A stretch of 52,667 nt of DNA from an uncultured Clostridia bacterium (GTDB taxonomy: Bacteria; Bacillota; Clostridia; UBA1381; UMGS1253): NCBI GenBank assembly GCA_934456295.1, contig CAKSHB010000007.1, positions 1 to 52,667 of the forward strand, given 5' to 3'. The notes under the pieces were generated by a model. It was not told the origin of the DNA. It saw only the letters and a program-made list of their open reading frames with translations, and made no database searches. Positions within the stretch are counted from its first letter, which is position 1. Each line of letters starts with the position of its first letter. The position numbers and the translations under genes are program-made. This document shows positions 40,984 to 49,980 of the stretch, in pieces.

Positions 40984-41169
40984 ATGCTTAATTATGAATG
41001 TGATTTCACAGCCGCAACACCTATGCCGCGTGTCGGTTATGCATACGTACCGATGCAAGTTATGAATGAAACATACGAGCCGTCAAAAGGGCTTATAAGG
41101 GGCACAATTTTTCCCGAGCTTGATATTCCTATGGAAAAATACGGCAAACAATATACCTCAGAGGCTTAA
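40984..41169 (+). CDS. cotJA: Spore coat protein CotJA
   Basis: A 61-residue CotJA-type coat protein with the characteristic VGYAYVPMQVMNETYEPSKGL stretch and GTIFPELDIPM. In spore formers it is made in the mother cell and deposited in the inner coat with CotJC. AAAGGAGGT precedes the ATG. It is first of three genes; a mother-cell sigma factor (SigE/SigK) would be expected, but no confident box was found. Confidence 0.92.
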   Translation: MLNYECDFTAATPMPRVGYAYVPMQVMNETYEPSKGLIRGTIFPELDIPMEKYGKQYTSEA

Positions 41170-41272
41170 ATACACTGCGCTCAGATTATTTGCTCCCTAT
41201 TAATAAGGGCGATTTAATTATACTTGTTTAACAAATTTTACATTGTCATAAGACAATAGATAGGAGCTTAAA

Positions 41273-41548
41273 ATGGATATCTCTAACACTTTTCAGCAAT
41301 CAAGCGAACGCGAAAGGCTTCTGAATGAGCTCAGAAGCTACAAGTTTGCCGCATATGACCTTGCGCTGTTTTTAAATACTCACCCGACCGATAAAAAGGC
41401 CCTTGAAATGCATAAGGCTTTATGTGAAAAAGCTCAGGCGGCGGCAGAACAGTTCCAAAAGAACTTTGGTCCTCTTACCATGTCAGGTGTAAAGAACACC
41501 GAATGCTGGGACTGGATCAGCGACCCATGGCCATGGGAAGAACAATAA
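41273..41548 (+). CDS. cotJB: Spore coat protein CotJB
   Basis: A 91-residue CotJB-type protein: helical N-terminal part (LLNELRSYKFAAYDLALFLNTHP), the middle KALCEKAQ, and the Trp-rich C-terminal signature CWDWISDPWPWEEQ typical of the family. TAGGAG precedes the ATG. The 103-nt gap after cotJA contains only weak hairpins. It is 19 nt before cotJC. Confidence 0.93.
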   Translation: MDISNTFQQSSERERLLNELRSYKFAAYDLALFLNTHPTDKKALEMHKALCEKAQAAAEQFQKNFGPLTMSGVKNTECWDWISDPWPWEEQ

Positions 41549-41567
41549 AAGGAGGAATTTCAGACAT

Positions 41568-42164
41568 ATGTGGGAATATCAAAAGCATCTTCAGTTTCCT
41601 GTAAACATAAAAACCCCTAACCCAAAGCTTGCCAACTTTATAATCAGTCAGTACGGCGGACCGAATGGAGAAATGGGAGCATCTATGCGCTACCTCGCAC
41701 AGCGTTTCTCCATGCCAAACGAGGTTACACGTGCAACTTTGAATGATATAGGCAGCGAAGAACTTGCACATCTTGAGATTGTGGGCACACTTGTGCGGCA
41801 GCTTGCAAAAAACGCGACAACAGGGCAGATTGAGAACAGTCCTCTTGCACAGTATTTCATTGACCACGGCAGAAGCGTGTACCCGTCCGATGCAACAGGC
41901 AATCCGTTCAGCGCTATGTCGTTTGCAGTATCAGGCGACCCTATAACCGACCTTGTTGAGGATTTGGCAGCAGAGCAGAAGGCGCGCGCAACATACGATA
42001 ATATTCTGCGCGTATCAGATGATCCCGATGTAAATAAAGTAATAAAGTTTTTGCGCGAACGTGAGGTTGTACACTTCCAGCGTTTCGGTGAAGCGTTAAA
42101 CTATGTACAAAACCGTCCGCAGCAAAAAAAGTACTTTATGGGTAACATGAATACCGAAAAATAA
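41568..42164 (+). CDS. cotJC: Spore coat manganese catalase CotJC
   Basis: A 198-residue ferritin-like di-manganese catalase. Ligand-bearing helices are visible in GEMGASMRYLAQRFSM, EELAHLEIVGTLVRQL, DLAAEQKARATYDNIL and REREVVHFQRFGEAL. It protects spores and the mother cell from peroxide in the coat. AAAGGAGG lies upstream of the ATG. It is last of the cotJ operon and is followed by a perfect terminator. Confidence 0.95.
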   Translation: MWEYQKHLQFPVNIKTPNPKLANFIISQYGGPNGEMGASMRYLAQRFSMPNEVTRATLNDIGSEELAHLEIVGTLVRQLAKNATTGQIENSPLAQYFIDHGRSVYPSDATGNPFSAMSFAVSGDPITDLVEDLAAEQKARATYDNILRVSDDPDVNKVIKFLREREVVHFQRFGEALNYVQNRPQQKKYFMGNMNTEK

Positions 42165-42198
42165 AAACATCTTTTCATCTGCAAATTCAAATATAAAA

Positions 42199-42233
42199 CA
42201 AGACTGCAAAATCACACTTTTGCAGTCTTGTTA
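42199..42233. terminator. Bidirectional terminator after cotJC
   Basis: A perfect 13-bp stem CAAGACTGCAAAA/TTTTGCAGTCTTG with a 6-nt loop. The plus strand has TTAAC rather than a long T-run, so efficiency is moderate. Confidence 0.7.
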
Positions 42234-42262
42234 ACTGTGCATATATTCATTTGTTTCAGATT

Positions 42263-43192
42263 TCAAAAGAAAACAGGAATCATAGAATTCGCCGCAACTA
42301 TGAGCGGAATTGTAAAAATCGACATTATTGTGTTGATTGCCACAAGCTCCGACGCATACCCCGCATCAAGTCCGTATTTTGCGGCAAAAAGAGCCGATGC
42401 CGTTGCGCACGGGCACGCTGCCGGTATGACAACGGCAACCGCAACCTCGGGCGGAACTATATACGTTTTCATCAGAAGCACGGAAATCATCGGAATTATT
42501 ATCAGTCTTGTGAGCGAAACCGCATAAAGACTCGGATTTACAAAAGCCTTTTTAAAGTCAACATCCGCCAAAAATACACCGAGCAAAAGCATTGCAAGCG
42601 GCGTATTAAGCCCCGCCATATAATCAACAGCCGTGTATATAATTTCAGGAAGGCGTATCTGCGCAAAAAACAGCGCAAGTCCGACAACAACTCCGAGCAC
42701 GCCCGGGTTTATAATTATTTTTTTCAGCGAAAGACTTTTTTTGTCCTGTGTATATAAATATATTCCGTGCGTCCAGTTAAAAACATTAAATATGGCAAGA
42801 TATGCCGCACCGTAGAAAACGCCCTGTATCCCGAGCACCGCCTCCAGAAGCGGTATTCCCATAAATCCGCAGTTTGAATATGAACTGCAATATGTATCGA
42901 TTATTGATTTCGGCGTCTTTTTCCTGCCGAAAATAAGTGATGACACAACAATGCTTACGATGTTTATAACAATCGCCGCCGCAAACGCAACAAGCAGATT
43001 TCCCACAAGGTCAAGCTGCAAATCCACCTGATATGCCTTTATAACAACGCATGGCGTAACAAATATAAGAAGTATATCCGAAAGCTGTTTCGACCCCTCC
43101 GAAGTAATCATCTTGCTCTTTTTTGCTGTAAATCCGAGCAGAATTATTATAAACATTATAAAAACCTGCACGGCAACATTTACCGATAGTTC
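42263..43192 (-). CDS. AEC-family (auxin efflux carrier type) transporter
   Basis: A 309-residue membrane protein with about ten helices. The N-terminal AEC pattern is VFIMFIIILLGFTAKKSKMI; conserved polar/Gly stretches include SNCGFMGIPLLEAVLG and PCATASALFAAKYG with ELVAINTIMSIFTIPL at the end. Bacterial members export or import malate, malonate or amino acids; substrate unknown. GGGGGAA precedes the ATG at 43192. It is co-directional with a PHP hydrolase 33 nt upstream. Confidence 0.88.
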   Translation of the reverse strand, partial: ELSVNVAVQVFIMFIIILLGFTAKKSKMITSEGSKQLSDILLIFVTPCVVIKAYQVDLQLDLVGNLLVAFAAAIVINIVSIVVSSLIFGRKKTPKSIIDTYCSSYSNCGFMGIPLLEAVLGIQGVFYGAAYLAIFNVFNWTHGIYLYTQDKKSLSLKKIIINPGVLGVVVGLALFFAQIRLPEIIYTAVDYMAGLNTPLAMLLLGVFLADVDFKKAFVNPSLYAVSLTRLIIIPMISVLLMKTYIVPPEVAVAVVIPAACPCATASALFAAKYGLDAGYASELVAINTIMSIFTIPLIVAANSMIPVFF

Positions 43193-43225
43193 CATTTTCC
43201 GTTCCCCCGTACTCTGCACAAAAAA

Positions 43226-43894
43226 CTATTTTCGTATCAATTTTACTTTTCCGCTCATAAGAACATCTGCAAGCGCTTTTTCGTCCGCAAGCCTTGTTTC
43301 CGTAATAATTCCGCCGCGTGCCGCATCCTCCGGCTGATGGCAGTCCGAACCGCTGCTCATTTTCAGATTAAACTTTTCCGCCCACATAAGCGCAATATCA
43401 TTTCTCGAATCATGGCGCATATTGCCGTTATACGCCTCAACTCCGTCAAGCAGCTCGGGATTTGTGACCGTCATATGGTTGCGGAACGGGTGTGCCTGAA
43501 ATACCGCCATGTCGTTCTTATGCGCCAGCTCTGAAAATCTCTCAATCCCCATATCCATAATATTTGTATTTTTTCTTATAAACTGTTCCGTAAGCCCATA
43601 TACAAGATAATCGTTTGCATTCTCATAAAACGTAAGCTCCATACCGAGCAAAATATCAATTTTGCCTTCGGCGGCTTCTTTTGCCGCATAATACCCGCGC
43701 AAAAAATAATCCGCCATTTCGCTCATCTTCAGTGAAGGCTGATTTCTGAAGGTGTACGGCGAAAAATGGTCCGTTATTACAATTCCGTCATATCCTGCGT
43801 CCGTGTAGGCTTTAACAACCTCCCGTGCACGCATTCTTCCGCACATACTCACCTCGCTCGTATGACAATGCATTTCATATTTGAATTCAGGCAT
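43226..43894 (-). CDS. PHP-domain metal-dependent hydrolase
   Basis: A 222-residue PHP-family protein. The metal-binding HCHTSEVS motif is at about 9-16, ITDHFSPYTF, AVFQAHPFRNH, and the C-terminal GSDCHQPEDAARGG complete the four PHP motifs. Relatives include histidinol-phosphatase-like and other phosphoesterases; the substrate cannot be told. GGGAG lies 8 nt before the ATG at 43894; the longer frame to 43927 has no ribosome site. Confidence 0.88.
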   Translation of the reverse strand: MPEFKYEMHCHTSEVSMCGRMRAREVVKAYTDAGYDGIVITDHFSPYTFRNQPSLKMSEMADYFLRGYYAAKEAAEGKIDILLGMELTFYENANDYLVYGLTEQFIRKNTNIMDMGIERFSELAHKNDMAVFQAHPFRNHMTVTNPELLDGVEAYNGNMRHDSRNDIALMWAEKFNLKMSSGSDCHQPEDAARGGIITETRLADEKALADVLMSGKVKLIRK

Positions 43895-44005
43895 ACACAA
43901 AACTCCCTTGGTTTTATTTAAAAGCACATTTTATTATTATAACAAATTATTTCGTCAATTTCCACCACATTATTAAATTTTATATGATTTTTTTACATGA
44001 ACATC

Positions 44006-44031
44006 AAAACAGCGCCCTCTGACGCTGTTTT
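44006..44031 (-). terminator. Intrinsic terminator of the oligopeptide-type binding protein gene
   Basis: AAAACAGCG/CGCTGTTTT stem with an 8-nt loop, 62 nt past the stop codon on the minus strand. Confidence 0.7.
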
Positions 44032-44093
44032 ATATTAATTATATAACAAAATTTACTTTATAACCGCAATTGCCGTACAACCTCTCTCTGCCG

Positions 44094-45674
44094 CTATTTA
44101 TCCGCTCCCGAATTAATATGCCATGACGCGGCATCGGCAAACACGTTTCCGTCGGCTGCCGACTCGGCTCCTTTGATTTTATTGTTCACAAGCAGCACAT
44201 CGCACCCTATCGACAGCGAAACTATCGGCATTTCGCTCAAAAAAGCCTCGGCAAGTTCACTGTAACACCTCTCAAATTCCTCCATACTCTGTGCCCCCCT
44301 GCTTCTTTGCACAAGCGTATCAAATCTTTCGTCCGAAAATGAGCCATAGCTCGTTCCGCCATGCGCAAACACCGATAAATCAAGATTATTTCCGATTTTA
44401 ACCTCGCCCGCAAACATGTCGTATGAGCCCGACTTTATACGCGCCTCATATTCGGCAAAGCTTAGCCTTTTTACGCTCACATCTATGCCTATTCTGCCCA
44501 TGCAAGCCTGTATGGCGTCCGCAGCTGCACAGCGCAGCTCGTTTTCCGAATTTACAATCAGGCTGAGCGACAGCTTTTTGCCGTCCTTTTCATATATTCC
44601 GTCCTCACCTTTTACGTATCCCGCCTCACTCAACAGGCTTTCCGCCCTGTCCGTATCTGTTTCCGATGAATATATATTTTTATAATACCTTGAAGCCGGT
44701 GAAATCGGCACACTGACGCTTTGCGCCCGTCCGAAAAATATATTTTTGCTTATATCCTTTCTGTCCGCTCCGTATGACAAAGCGCGTCGCACCTGAGATA
44801 ACGCCAGATGCTCGTTATTTACATTCAATCCGATAAATGTAATCATACCGTTTGTATACGATATCTCTCTGAAATTTCCCTTCGGATTATATGCGCGCAT
44901 TTCGCTGCCCGTAAAATATGCCGCGTCAACCTCCCCGATTTCAAGCGCTCTGACAAGCGTTTCCTTGTCCGGCACCTGCTTTACCATTATTTCTTCTATA
45001 TGCGGCTTTGATGATACCGTATAGTCCTCATTTTTCACAAGCCTCATCGTACGGCTCAAATCCGATTCCGCATATCTATACGGCCCCGTACCGACAGGAA
45101 CATATTGCTTAAGGTTTTCTCTGCAATCGGTACCGCTTTTTATAATCGGTATATCCAAAAGATTTATAAAACCGGCGTCAGGCTCTTTCAGCGTTATTAT
45201 AAACTCTCCCTGCCCCACACGTCTGTATGACGAAACATTCGCCAGCCTCTCCTTATAAGGACTCTGTTCAAGTCTCTCAATCATGCGGAAAGTGTACTCA
45301 ACATCAGAAGCGCCGAACTCACTCCCGTCATGCCATCTGACCCCGCTTTTAAGCTCAAACGCAAACGCGCGTCCGCCGTCGGATATTGTATATCCGCTGC
45401 ACAGACACGGTTCTGCCGTAAAATCGCTTTTGCGGCGTATGAGCGAATCGTACACAAGCGCACTGACCTGAGTAACCGACTGCGAAACGGTCGCAATCGG
45501 GTTGTATGTATCAAAATTGTATACACCTATGCTAATGCTGTTTGATGATACCGATGACGCGGCTTTATCGTGCATATTCTGCGTTTCTCCGCCCGAGCAT
45601 GCGCACATAAATATAAGCAGCACGACAGCCGTCACTGCCGCCGTCAGTTTTAAAGCTTTATCCCTGTTTCTCAT
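44094..45674 (-). CDS. ABC transporter substrate-binding lipoprotein, oligopeptide/nickel type (SBP_bac_5)
   Basis: A 526-residue secreted lipoprotein. Signal peptide with lipobox ending MCAC, then a large receptor core: FAFELKSGVRWHDGSEFGASDVEYTF, IMVKQVPDKETLVRALEIGEVDAAYF, and LRCAAADAIQACMGRIGIDVSVKRL. It binds peptides or nickel-type ligands for import. No permease or ATPase gene is next to it, so it is an orphan receptor here. GGAG lies 6 nt before the ATG at 45674. pgeF and uvrC lie upstream on the same strand. Confidence 0.9.
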   Translation of the reverse strand: MRNRDKALKLTAAVTAVVLLIFMCACSGGETQNMHDKAASSVSSNSISIGVYNFDTYNPIATVSQSVTQVSALVYDSLIRRKSDFTAEPCLCSGYTISDGGRAFAFELKSGVRWHDGSEFGASDVEYTFRMIERLEQSPYKERLANVSSYRRVGQGEFIITLKEPDAGFINLLDIPIIKSGTDCRENLKQYVPVGTGPYRYAESDLSRTMRLVKNEDYTVSSKPHIEEIMVKQVPDKETLVRALEIGEVDAAYFTGSEMRAYNPKGNFREISYTNGMITFIGLNVNNEHLALSQVRRALSYGADRKDISKNIFFGRAQSVSVPISPASRYYKNIYSSETDTDRAESLLSEAGYVKGEDGIYEKDGKKLSLSLIVNSENELRCAAADAIQACMGRIGIDVSVKRLSFAEYEARIKSGSYDMFAGEVKIGNNLDLSVFAHGGTSYGSFSDERFDTLVQRSRGAQSMEEFERCYSELAEAFLSEMPIVSLSIGCDVLLVNNKIKGAESAADGNVFADAASWHINSGADK

Positions 45675-45711
45675 ATCAATCTCCATTCCAACCTCTGCCG
45701 TCAGCATTGCG

Positions 45712-46509
45712 TTATTTCAGCTCCATAAAAGCTCCCATCAGCCCCATTTTTCCATTCTGCGCACGGCTTGAGAAAAATTCGTCATTTCTGCAGCAGGTGC
45801 ATATGCCGGCAAGCGTAATATTTTCGCCGTTCACGCCCGCGTCCGTAAGCTGTTTTGCAATCACGCCCCATAAATCAACGTGATATTTATTGCCGTTTTT
45901 CATAGAAAATGATCTGTCAAACTCCTTTGCCACATCTTCATCAACCTCAAAACAGCACTGCCCTATCGAAGGTCCTATAGCGCAGAGTATATCCCTCGGC
46001 TCAGAGCCGAACTGTGACATCATGGTTTTTATAACCTCCCCCGAAATGTTTTTTGCCGTTGAGCGCCAGCCCGAATGTGCAAGCGCCGCAGCAGGTTTTT
46101 TTGTATCAAGAAAAAGTACGGGAACACAGTCTGCGCAGAAAACCACAAACGGCGCTTCCCTCTCTCCGCACACAAACGCGTCAACACCGACAATGTCGCT
46201 GCTGCGTTCAATTCCTTTTCCGCAGTCAGCCGCAGTGACAACATGCACCTTTTTTCCGTGTACCTGGTCCGACAGAACAAGCCTGCTGCTGTCAATTCCC
46301 AGCCCGCGGCATATTATCCGAAAATTTTCACGCACATTTTCGCGTGTGTCCTTCTTTTTAAATCCAAGGTTAAGCGATTTTGTTTCGCCCGTACTCACTC
46401 CGCCGAGCCGCGTGCTTATGCCATGGCGCACAAGCCCCGTGTTTTCAAATGAGGGCGCTGTATAGTACACAAGCTCTCCGGCAGCATGTCTTTCAAATCC
46501 CGTATTCAT
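45712..46509 (-). CDS. pgeF: Peptidoglycan editing factor/purine nucleoside phosphorylase PgeF (YfiH family)
   Basis: Multicopper-oxidase-like (laccase domain) protein of 265 residues with the family motifs STRLGGVS, LSDQVHGKKVHVV, CADCVPVLFLD and AHSGWRST, then CAIGPSIGQCCFEV. Members act on purine nucleosides and have been linked to editing of peptidoglycan precursors. The GGAGG site precedes the ATG at 46509. It is 37 nt upstream of the binding-protein gene and 28 nt downstream of uvrC, so all three may be one unit. Confidence 0.93.
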   Translation of the reverse strand: MNTGFERHAAGELVYYTAPSFENTGLVRHGISTRLGGVSTGETKSLNLGFKKKDTRENVRENFRIICRGLGIDSSRLVLSDQVHGKKVHVVTAADCGKGIERSSDIVGVDAFVCGEREAPFVVFCADCVPVLFLDTKKPAAALAHSGWRSTAKNISGEVIKTMMSQFGSEPRDILCAIGPSIGQCCFEVDEDVAKEFDRSFSMKNGNKYHVDLWGVIAKQLTDAGVNGENITLAGICTCCRNDEFFSSRAQNGKMGLMGAFMELK

Positions 46510-46536
46510 AATTTCCTCCGTTTCGGTCAAACAACA

Positions 46537-48393
46537 TCAGTTAAAATAATCATACACATTCTGCGCCGATTTTTTATCAAGCCCCGACGCGATAAGTTCG
46601 TCAAGCGTTGCACGCGCGATATTGTCCATCGACTTAAAATACTTTATAAGTTTTTTCCTTCGTGTTTCGCCTATACCTTCAATCTCCGACAGCTCCGACG
46701 AAAGGCCTTTTTTTCCGCGCAGCTTTGTATGATAGCTTATTGCCGTTTCATGCACCTTTTCCGAAATACTGTAAACAAGATTGTATGCCGGAGAATTTTT
46801 CGGAAGTCCGATTTCACTCTCTCCGTCCGTAAGCGCCCTGAAACTGTGTTTGTCGTCTTTTACCATGCCTAAAAGAACCGTATCCGTAACACCGGTTTCC
46901 TCAAAGACCTTTCGTATTGCATGCACATGCCCTTTTCCGCCGTCAAGCAATATCAGCTCCGGCATGGGCAAAAACTTCGCCTTGTTTTTTTCAAGTTCTC
47001 CCGTTTCGATTTTATGCATTTCGCTTTTTGCCCTGTTTATTCTGCGCCGTATAACCTCAGACATTGCCATATAGTCATCTGCGCCTTTAAACGATTTTAT
47101 CTGAAATCTGCGAGTAAGCGACGAATCATAGGCGCCGTTTCTGAAAGCAATCATAACGCCGACATTGTTTGTGCCGGAGATATTTGATATATCATAGCTC
47201 TCAATCCGCTTCGGCATATTTTCCATACCGATATATTCTCCAAGCTTTGATGCCGCATCAAACTCAGCCTCTTTTTTCAGCTGACCGAGCTTATAGTCAT
47301 CAATGCTTATGTCTACATTTTTAAGTACCATTTTTATGAGAGCTGCCTTTTCGCCGCGCTGCGGCACCGTAATCTTTACCTTTCTGCCGAGTTTTTCGCT
47401 AAGCCATTCGCCGAAAAGTTCCCTTTCCTCCACATCATGCTGCATTATAACCTCGTTTGGTATATATGCCGCCTCAGCATAAAAACGCTTCAGAAACTCG
47501 GACATAATTTTCTCATCGTCAAGCTCCGCAATATCTTCTATAATATAACTCTGACGTCCCATTACACGCCCCGAGCGCACAAAAAATATCTCGGCAAACG
47601 CGCGTCCGTCATAGCACTTAAACGCGGCGATATCCTGATTTTCCATTTTTCCGCTGACAATTTTTTGTTTCTGCATCATAGCGTTCAGCGCATTTATTTT
47701 GTCGCGCAGCTGTGCCGCTTTTTCAAATTCAAGCCTTTCCGCCGCACTCTCCATATTTTGTGTAAGAACGGATATCAGCGATTCCGTTTTCCCCTCCAGA
47801 AATGAACAAATGTCCTCAAAAACCTTTCTGTAATCCGCCTGCGACACCTCGCCTCTGCATGGTGCAAAGCATTTGTTTATCTGATAATTCAGACACGGAC
47901 GCCCCTTCCCTATGTCGCGCGGAAACACACGCGTACATGTCGGTATGAGAAAAACGCGCTTTATTATGTCAATAGTGCCCCTTACGACACTCATACCGGT
48001 ATACGGTCCGAAATATCTTGCGCCGTCATTTTTCATCACGCGCGTCATCATAAGTTTCGGATACTCTTCATTCATTGTGACCTTTATATACGGATAATGC
48101 TTGTCGTCCTTTAAAAGTATATTATAATGCGGTCTGTGCTTTTTGATAAGGTTACATTCCAGCACAAGCGCCTCAATTTCCGAATCCGTCACAATATATT
48201 CAAACCATGCAATATGGCTTACCATCGCACGAACCTTTGCCGTGTGATTTTTTTGTGACATAAAATATTGACGCACCCTGTTTTTCAGTATTTTTGCTTT
48301 TCCGACATATATTATTTTATCATCTTTGTCGTGCATCAGATACACCCCGGGCTGCTCCGGAAGATTTTTCAATTGTTTTTTCAAATCAAACAT
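46537..48393 (-). CDS. uvrC: Excinuclease ABC subunit C
   Basis: Nuclease of nucleotide excision repair, making the 3' and 5' incisions with UvrAB. In 618 residues: an N-terminal GIY-YIG domain (PGVYLMHDKDDKIIYVGKAK, about 14-33), a UVR motif (LEFEKAAQLRDKINAL, about 200), an RNase H-like domain with SYDISNISGTN and LILLDGGKGH, and C-terminal HhH repeats (LSEIEGIGETRRKKL; DELIASGLDKKSAQN). The ATG at 48393 (MFDLKKQLKNLP) after GGGTGAG was chosen over the longer frame at 48444. Confidence 0.96.
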   Translation of the reverse strand: MFDLKKQLKNLPEQPGVYLMHDKDDKIIYVGKAKILKNRVRQYFMSQKNHTAKVRAMVSHIAWFEYIVTDSEIEALVLECNLIKKHRPHYNILLKDDKHYPYIKVTMNEEYPKLMMTRVMKNDGARYFGPYTGMSVVRGTIDIIKRVFLIPTCTRVFPRDIGKGRPCLNYQINKCFAPCRGEVSQADYRKVFEDICSFLEGKTESLISVLTQNMESAAERLEFEKAAQLRDKINALNAMMQKQKIVSGKMENQDIAAFKCYDGRAFAEIFFVRSGRVMGRQSYIIEDIAELDDEKIMSEFLKRFYAEAAYIPNEVIMQHDVEERELFGEWLSEKLGRKVKITVPQRGEKAALIKMVLKNVDISIDDYKLGQLKKEAEFDAASKLGEYIGMENMPKRIESYDISNISGTNNVGVMIAFRNGAYDSSLTRRFQIKSFKGADDYMAMSEVIRRRINRAKSEMHKIETGELEKNKAKFLPMPELILLDGGKGHVHAIRKVFEETGVTDTVLLGMVKDDKHSFRALTDGESEIGLPKNSPAYNLVYSISEKVHETAISYHTKLRGKKGLSSELSEIEGIGETRRKKLIKYFKSMDNIARATLDELIASGLDKKSAQNVYDYFN

Positions 48394-48587
48394 TCGCTCA
48401 CCCTTGCTCTTCGCATACTGACAACTGCGGACATTAAACAGCAAAAATCTATGCTGTACTTATTTTATCACATTATACATATATTTTGCAACAATATTGA
48501 TTATATGATTAAATTTTTCATATTTTAAATTTTTTGATAAAGTCAAGGGGTTTGTGCGAAAAAATACGAAAAACTGCAACTTTCGTT

Positions 48588-48627
48588 AAAACTGCACAAA
48601 GGAAATGATTTTTACTTGTGCAGTTTT
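48588..48627. terminator. Perfect inverted repeat at the edge of the mobile-element remnant
   Basis: AAAACTGCACAA/TTGTGCAGTTTT around a 16-nt loop, partly overlapping the end of the IS30-type fragment. It could be that element's terminator or part of its terminal sequence. Confidence 0.5.
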
Positions 48628-48790
48628 ATGCGCTCATAAGGCTGTTAATGCAGGCCTCGTATAATTCAGCAGACGAATAATAGTTAAACATTTCTCTTGG
48701 GTAATCGTTGATCCACTTTTCAAGTTTGCGTATTTCGGCGGGTGTTGTGTTGGTAAAGTCATAGCCTTTGGGGTAATGGCGGCGTAGTCC
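48626..48790 (-). pseudogene. 3' fragment of an IS30-family transposase
   Basis: About 55 codons reading GLRRHYPKGYDF then TTPAEIRKLEKWINDYPRE and SSAELYEACI. This matches the C-terminal end of IS30 transposases, where a DDE-domain ends in a K-W-x-N-x-x-P-R pattern. The rest of the transposase is absent; the frame runs out upstream into unrelated sequence. It marks an old insertion whose body was deleted. Confidence 0.8.
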
Positions 48791-48882
48791 ATTGTGTGTT
48801 GACAGCAACCGCACTCAACCTTTCCACGAAGCGGATAGCTCCGCTGTTGTTTATGAAACAAATTCAAATGATACTCGGTCAC
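48775..48882 (-). pseudogene. Fragment of a serine recombinase zinc-ribbon region
   Basis: A 36-residue stretch with HKQQRSYPLRGKVECGCCQH and a following MDYA. This resembles the zinc beta-ribbon of large serine recombinases/Tn-type resolvases (PLRG-K-V-x-C-G-x-C). It joins the IS30-type fragment within a few bases, in another frame. Too short to function. Confidence 0.55.
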
Positions 48883-48891
48883 AGCGATTAA
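48853..48891 (+). pseudogene. C-terminal stub of a tyrosine recombinase/integrase
   Basis: Twelve codons reading KQIQMILGHSD after an ATG, ending in TAA. The QxxLGHS motif carries the second active-site His of phage-type integrases. It lies antisense to the recombinase-like fragment, so one of the two may be chance; no upstream integrase frame is present. Confidence 0.45.
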
Positions 48892-48967
48892 TCAAACTGT
48901 CGAAAAACCATTTTACTTATATATTGTTATTCCCAAGGATAACAGGCGAGTACAAGTACAAAAAGGA

Positions 48968-49387
48968 ATGTTTTTCTTTCAAAATGTTGGACAATATGGA
49001 ATAAAGACAATTACGACAGAGTATATGCGTGAGTTTTTTTCCACCAAATACAATATTACGCTTGAGTGTAAAACAATAGCTTCAAAATTGTTTCTTGAAC
49101 GAATGATAAAAAAAGACAAAATATCAAAAATTATAATGACAAGAAATCACAAATCTGGAGATTCTGCAGATGACCTGAGTTTAGGATATGGGGTTGAAAC
49201 ACGAGTTATTGGTAATTTATCATTTGATGAAAATAAGTGGAAAAAAATTAAACGAAAAATTGATTATTTTACAGAAGGCAAATGTAACTTGTTTGAATTT
49301 GACAATGTAAAATACGATGGATTAAAGCTAAATGTTGAAATAGGTGGTAGATTGCGAACAATATGCAGGCAGGAAAGATGCATATGA
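48968..49387 (+). CDS. Hypothetical protein in the accessory tract, possibly truncated
   Basis: A 139-residue ORF without a good ribosome site. It has a helical, Lys-rich first half (TEYMREFFSTKYNI; KTIASKLFLERMIKKDK), then a beta-like second half (GYGVETRVIGNLSFDENKW; FEFDNVKYDGLKLNVEIGG). I do not recognise it. Frames upstream and downstream (to about 49450) read on in other phases without starts, so it may be a decayed gene. It is more AT-rich than the region before 48.4 kb. Confidence 0.35.
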   Translation: MFFFQNVGQYGIKTITTEYMREFFSTKYNITLECKTIASKLFLERMIKKDKISKIIMTRNHKSGDSADDLSLGYGVETRVIGNLSFDENKWKKIKRKIDYFTEGKCNLFEFDNVKYDGLKLNVEIGGRLRTICRQERCI

Positions 49388-49414
49388 AAATGCTACAGGA
49401 ATAAAACTTAGTCA

Positions 49415-49795
49415 TTATCCATCGTCCGGAAGGGATACGGACACCCAACAGAAGATGTTTTGAGTCGTTTGCGCGATGCGGATGTCAAAGTGTATCGTAC
49501 CGATATGCAGGGTGATATTGTTGTGGAAAGTGACGGCAAAACTGTTACAATTACTACAGCTAAAAATAAAAACGTGCAAACCAACCCGACAGAAGAAGAA
49601 AAAACTTTATCCGCTCAAAATATTGAAAATTGCGAGGCTTTTGAATATATAGGCAATGCAAACACAAAAAAATTCCACTATCCTAATTGCAGTGCTGTTT
49701 CTCAGATGAAAGAGAAGAACAAAGTTTACTTAAATTGCACTCGTGGTGAAGCGTTACAAGACGGATTCAATCCTTGCGGAAAATGTAATCCGTAA
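49415..49795 (+). pseudogene. C-terminal remnant of a ComEC-like metallo-beta-lactamase protein with Ada-type zinc module
   Basis: The frame opens just after a stop with GYGHPTEDVLSRLRDADVKV and YRTDMQGDIVV, the typical last part of ComEC/Rec2-type metallo-beta-lactamase domains. A short acidic linker (about residues 50-75) and an Ada-like metal-binding module follow: EYIGNANTKKFHYPNC, then GFNPCGKCNP. The catalytic HxHxDH region is missing, and no start codon with a ribosome site precedes it. In intact genes this protein is secreted and may process DNA. Here it is most likely dead. Confidence 0.75.
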
Positions 49796-49844
49796 TATAA
49801 AATTGTGCATAATGCAGAAAATGATAATTTCATACTTTAAAAGG

Positions 49845-49873
49845 ATGACAAATTTCGATTTATGTGATATAAT
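49845..49873 (+). promoter_or_regulatory. Promoter of the LytTR/GHKL two-component operon
   Basis: ATGACA (49845-49850), a 17-nt spacer and TATAAT (49868-49873), about 107 nt before the response-regulator ATG. Confidence 0.65.
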
Positions 49874-49980
49874 TATAAATAACTATATGATTTTGTCAAA
49901 AGACTATAAGTTTGGATTCGGATAACAGTATAGCAGCCATATTGTAAAAAAATTACCGAAGCTGAAAGGAGGTTTTAAGA

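Noticed and set aside
48858..48895. Active tyrosine integrase or attachment site
   Set aside because: Only a dozen codons of the C-terminal motif remain and the frame ends in a stop; no direct-repeat att pair was found by eye.
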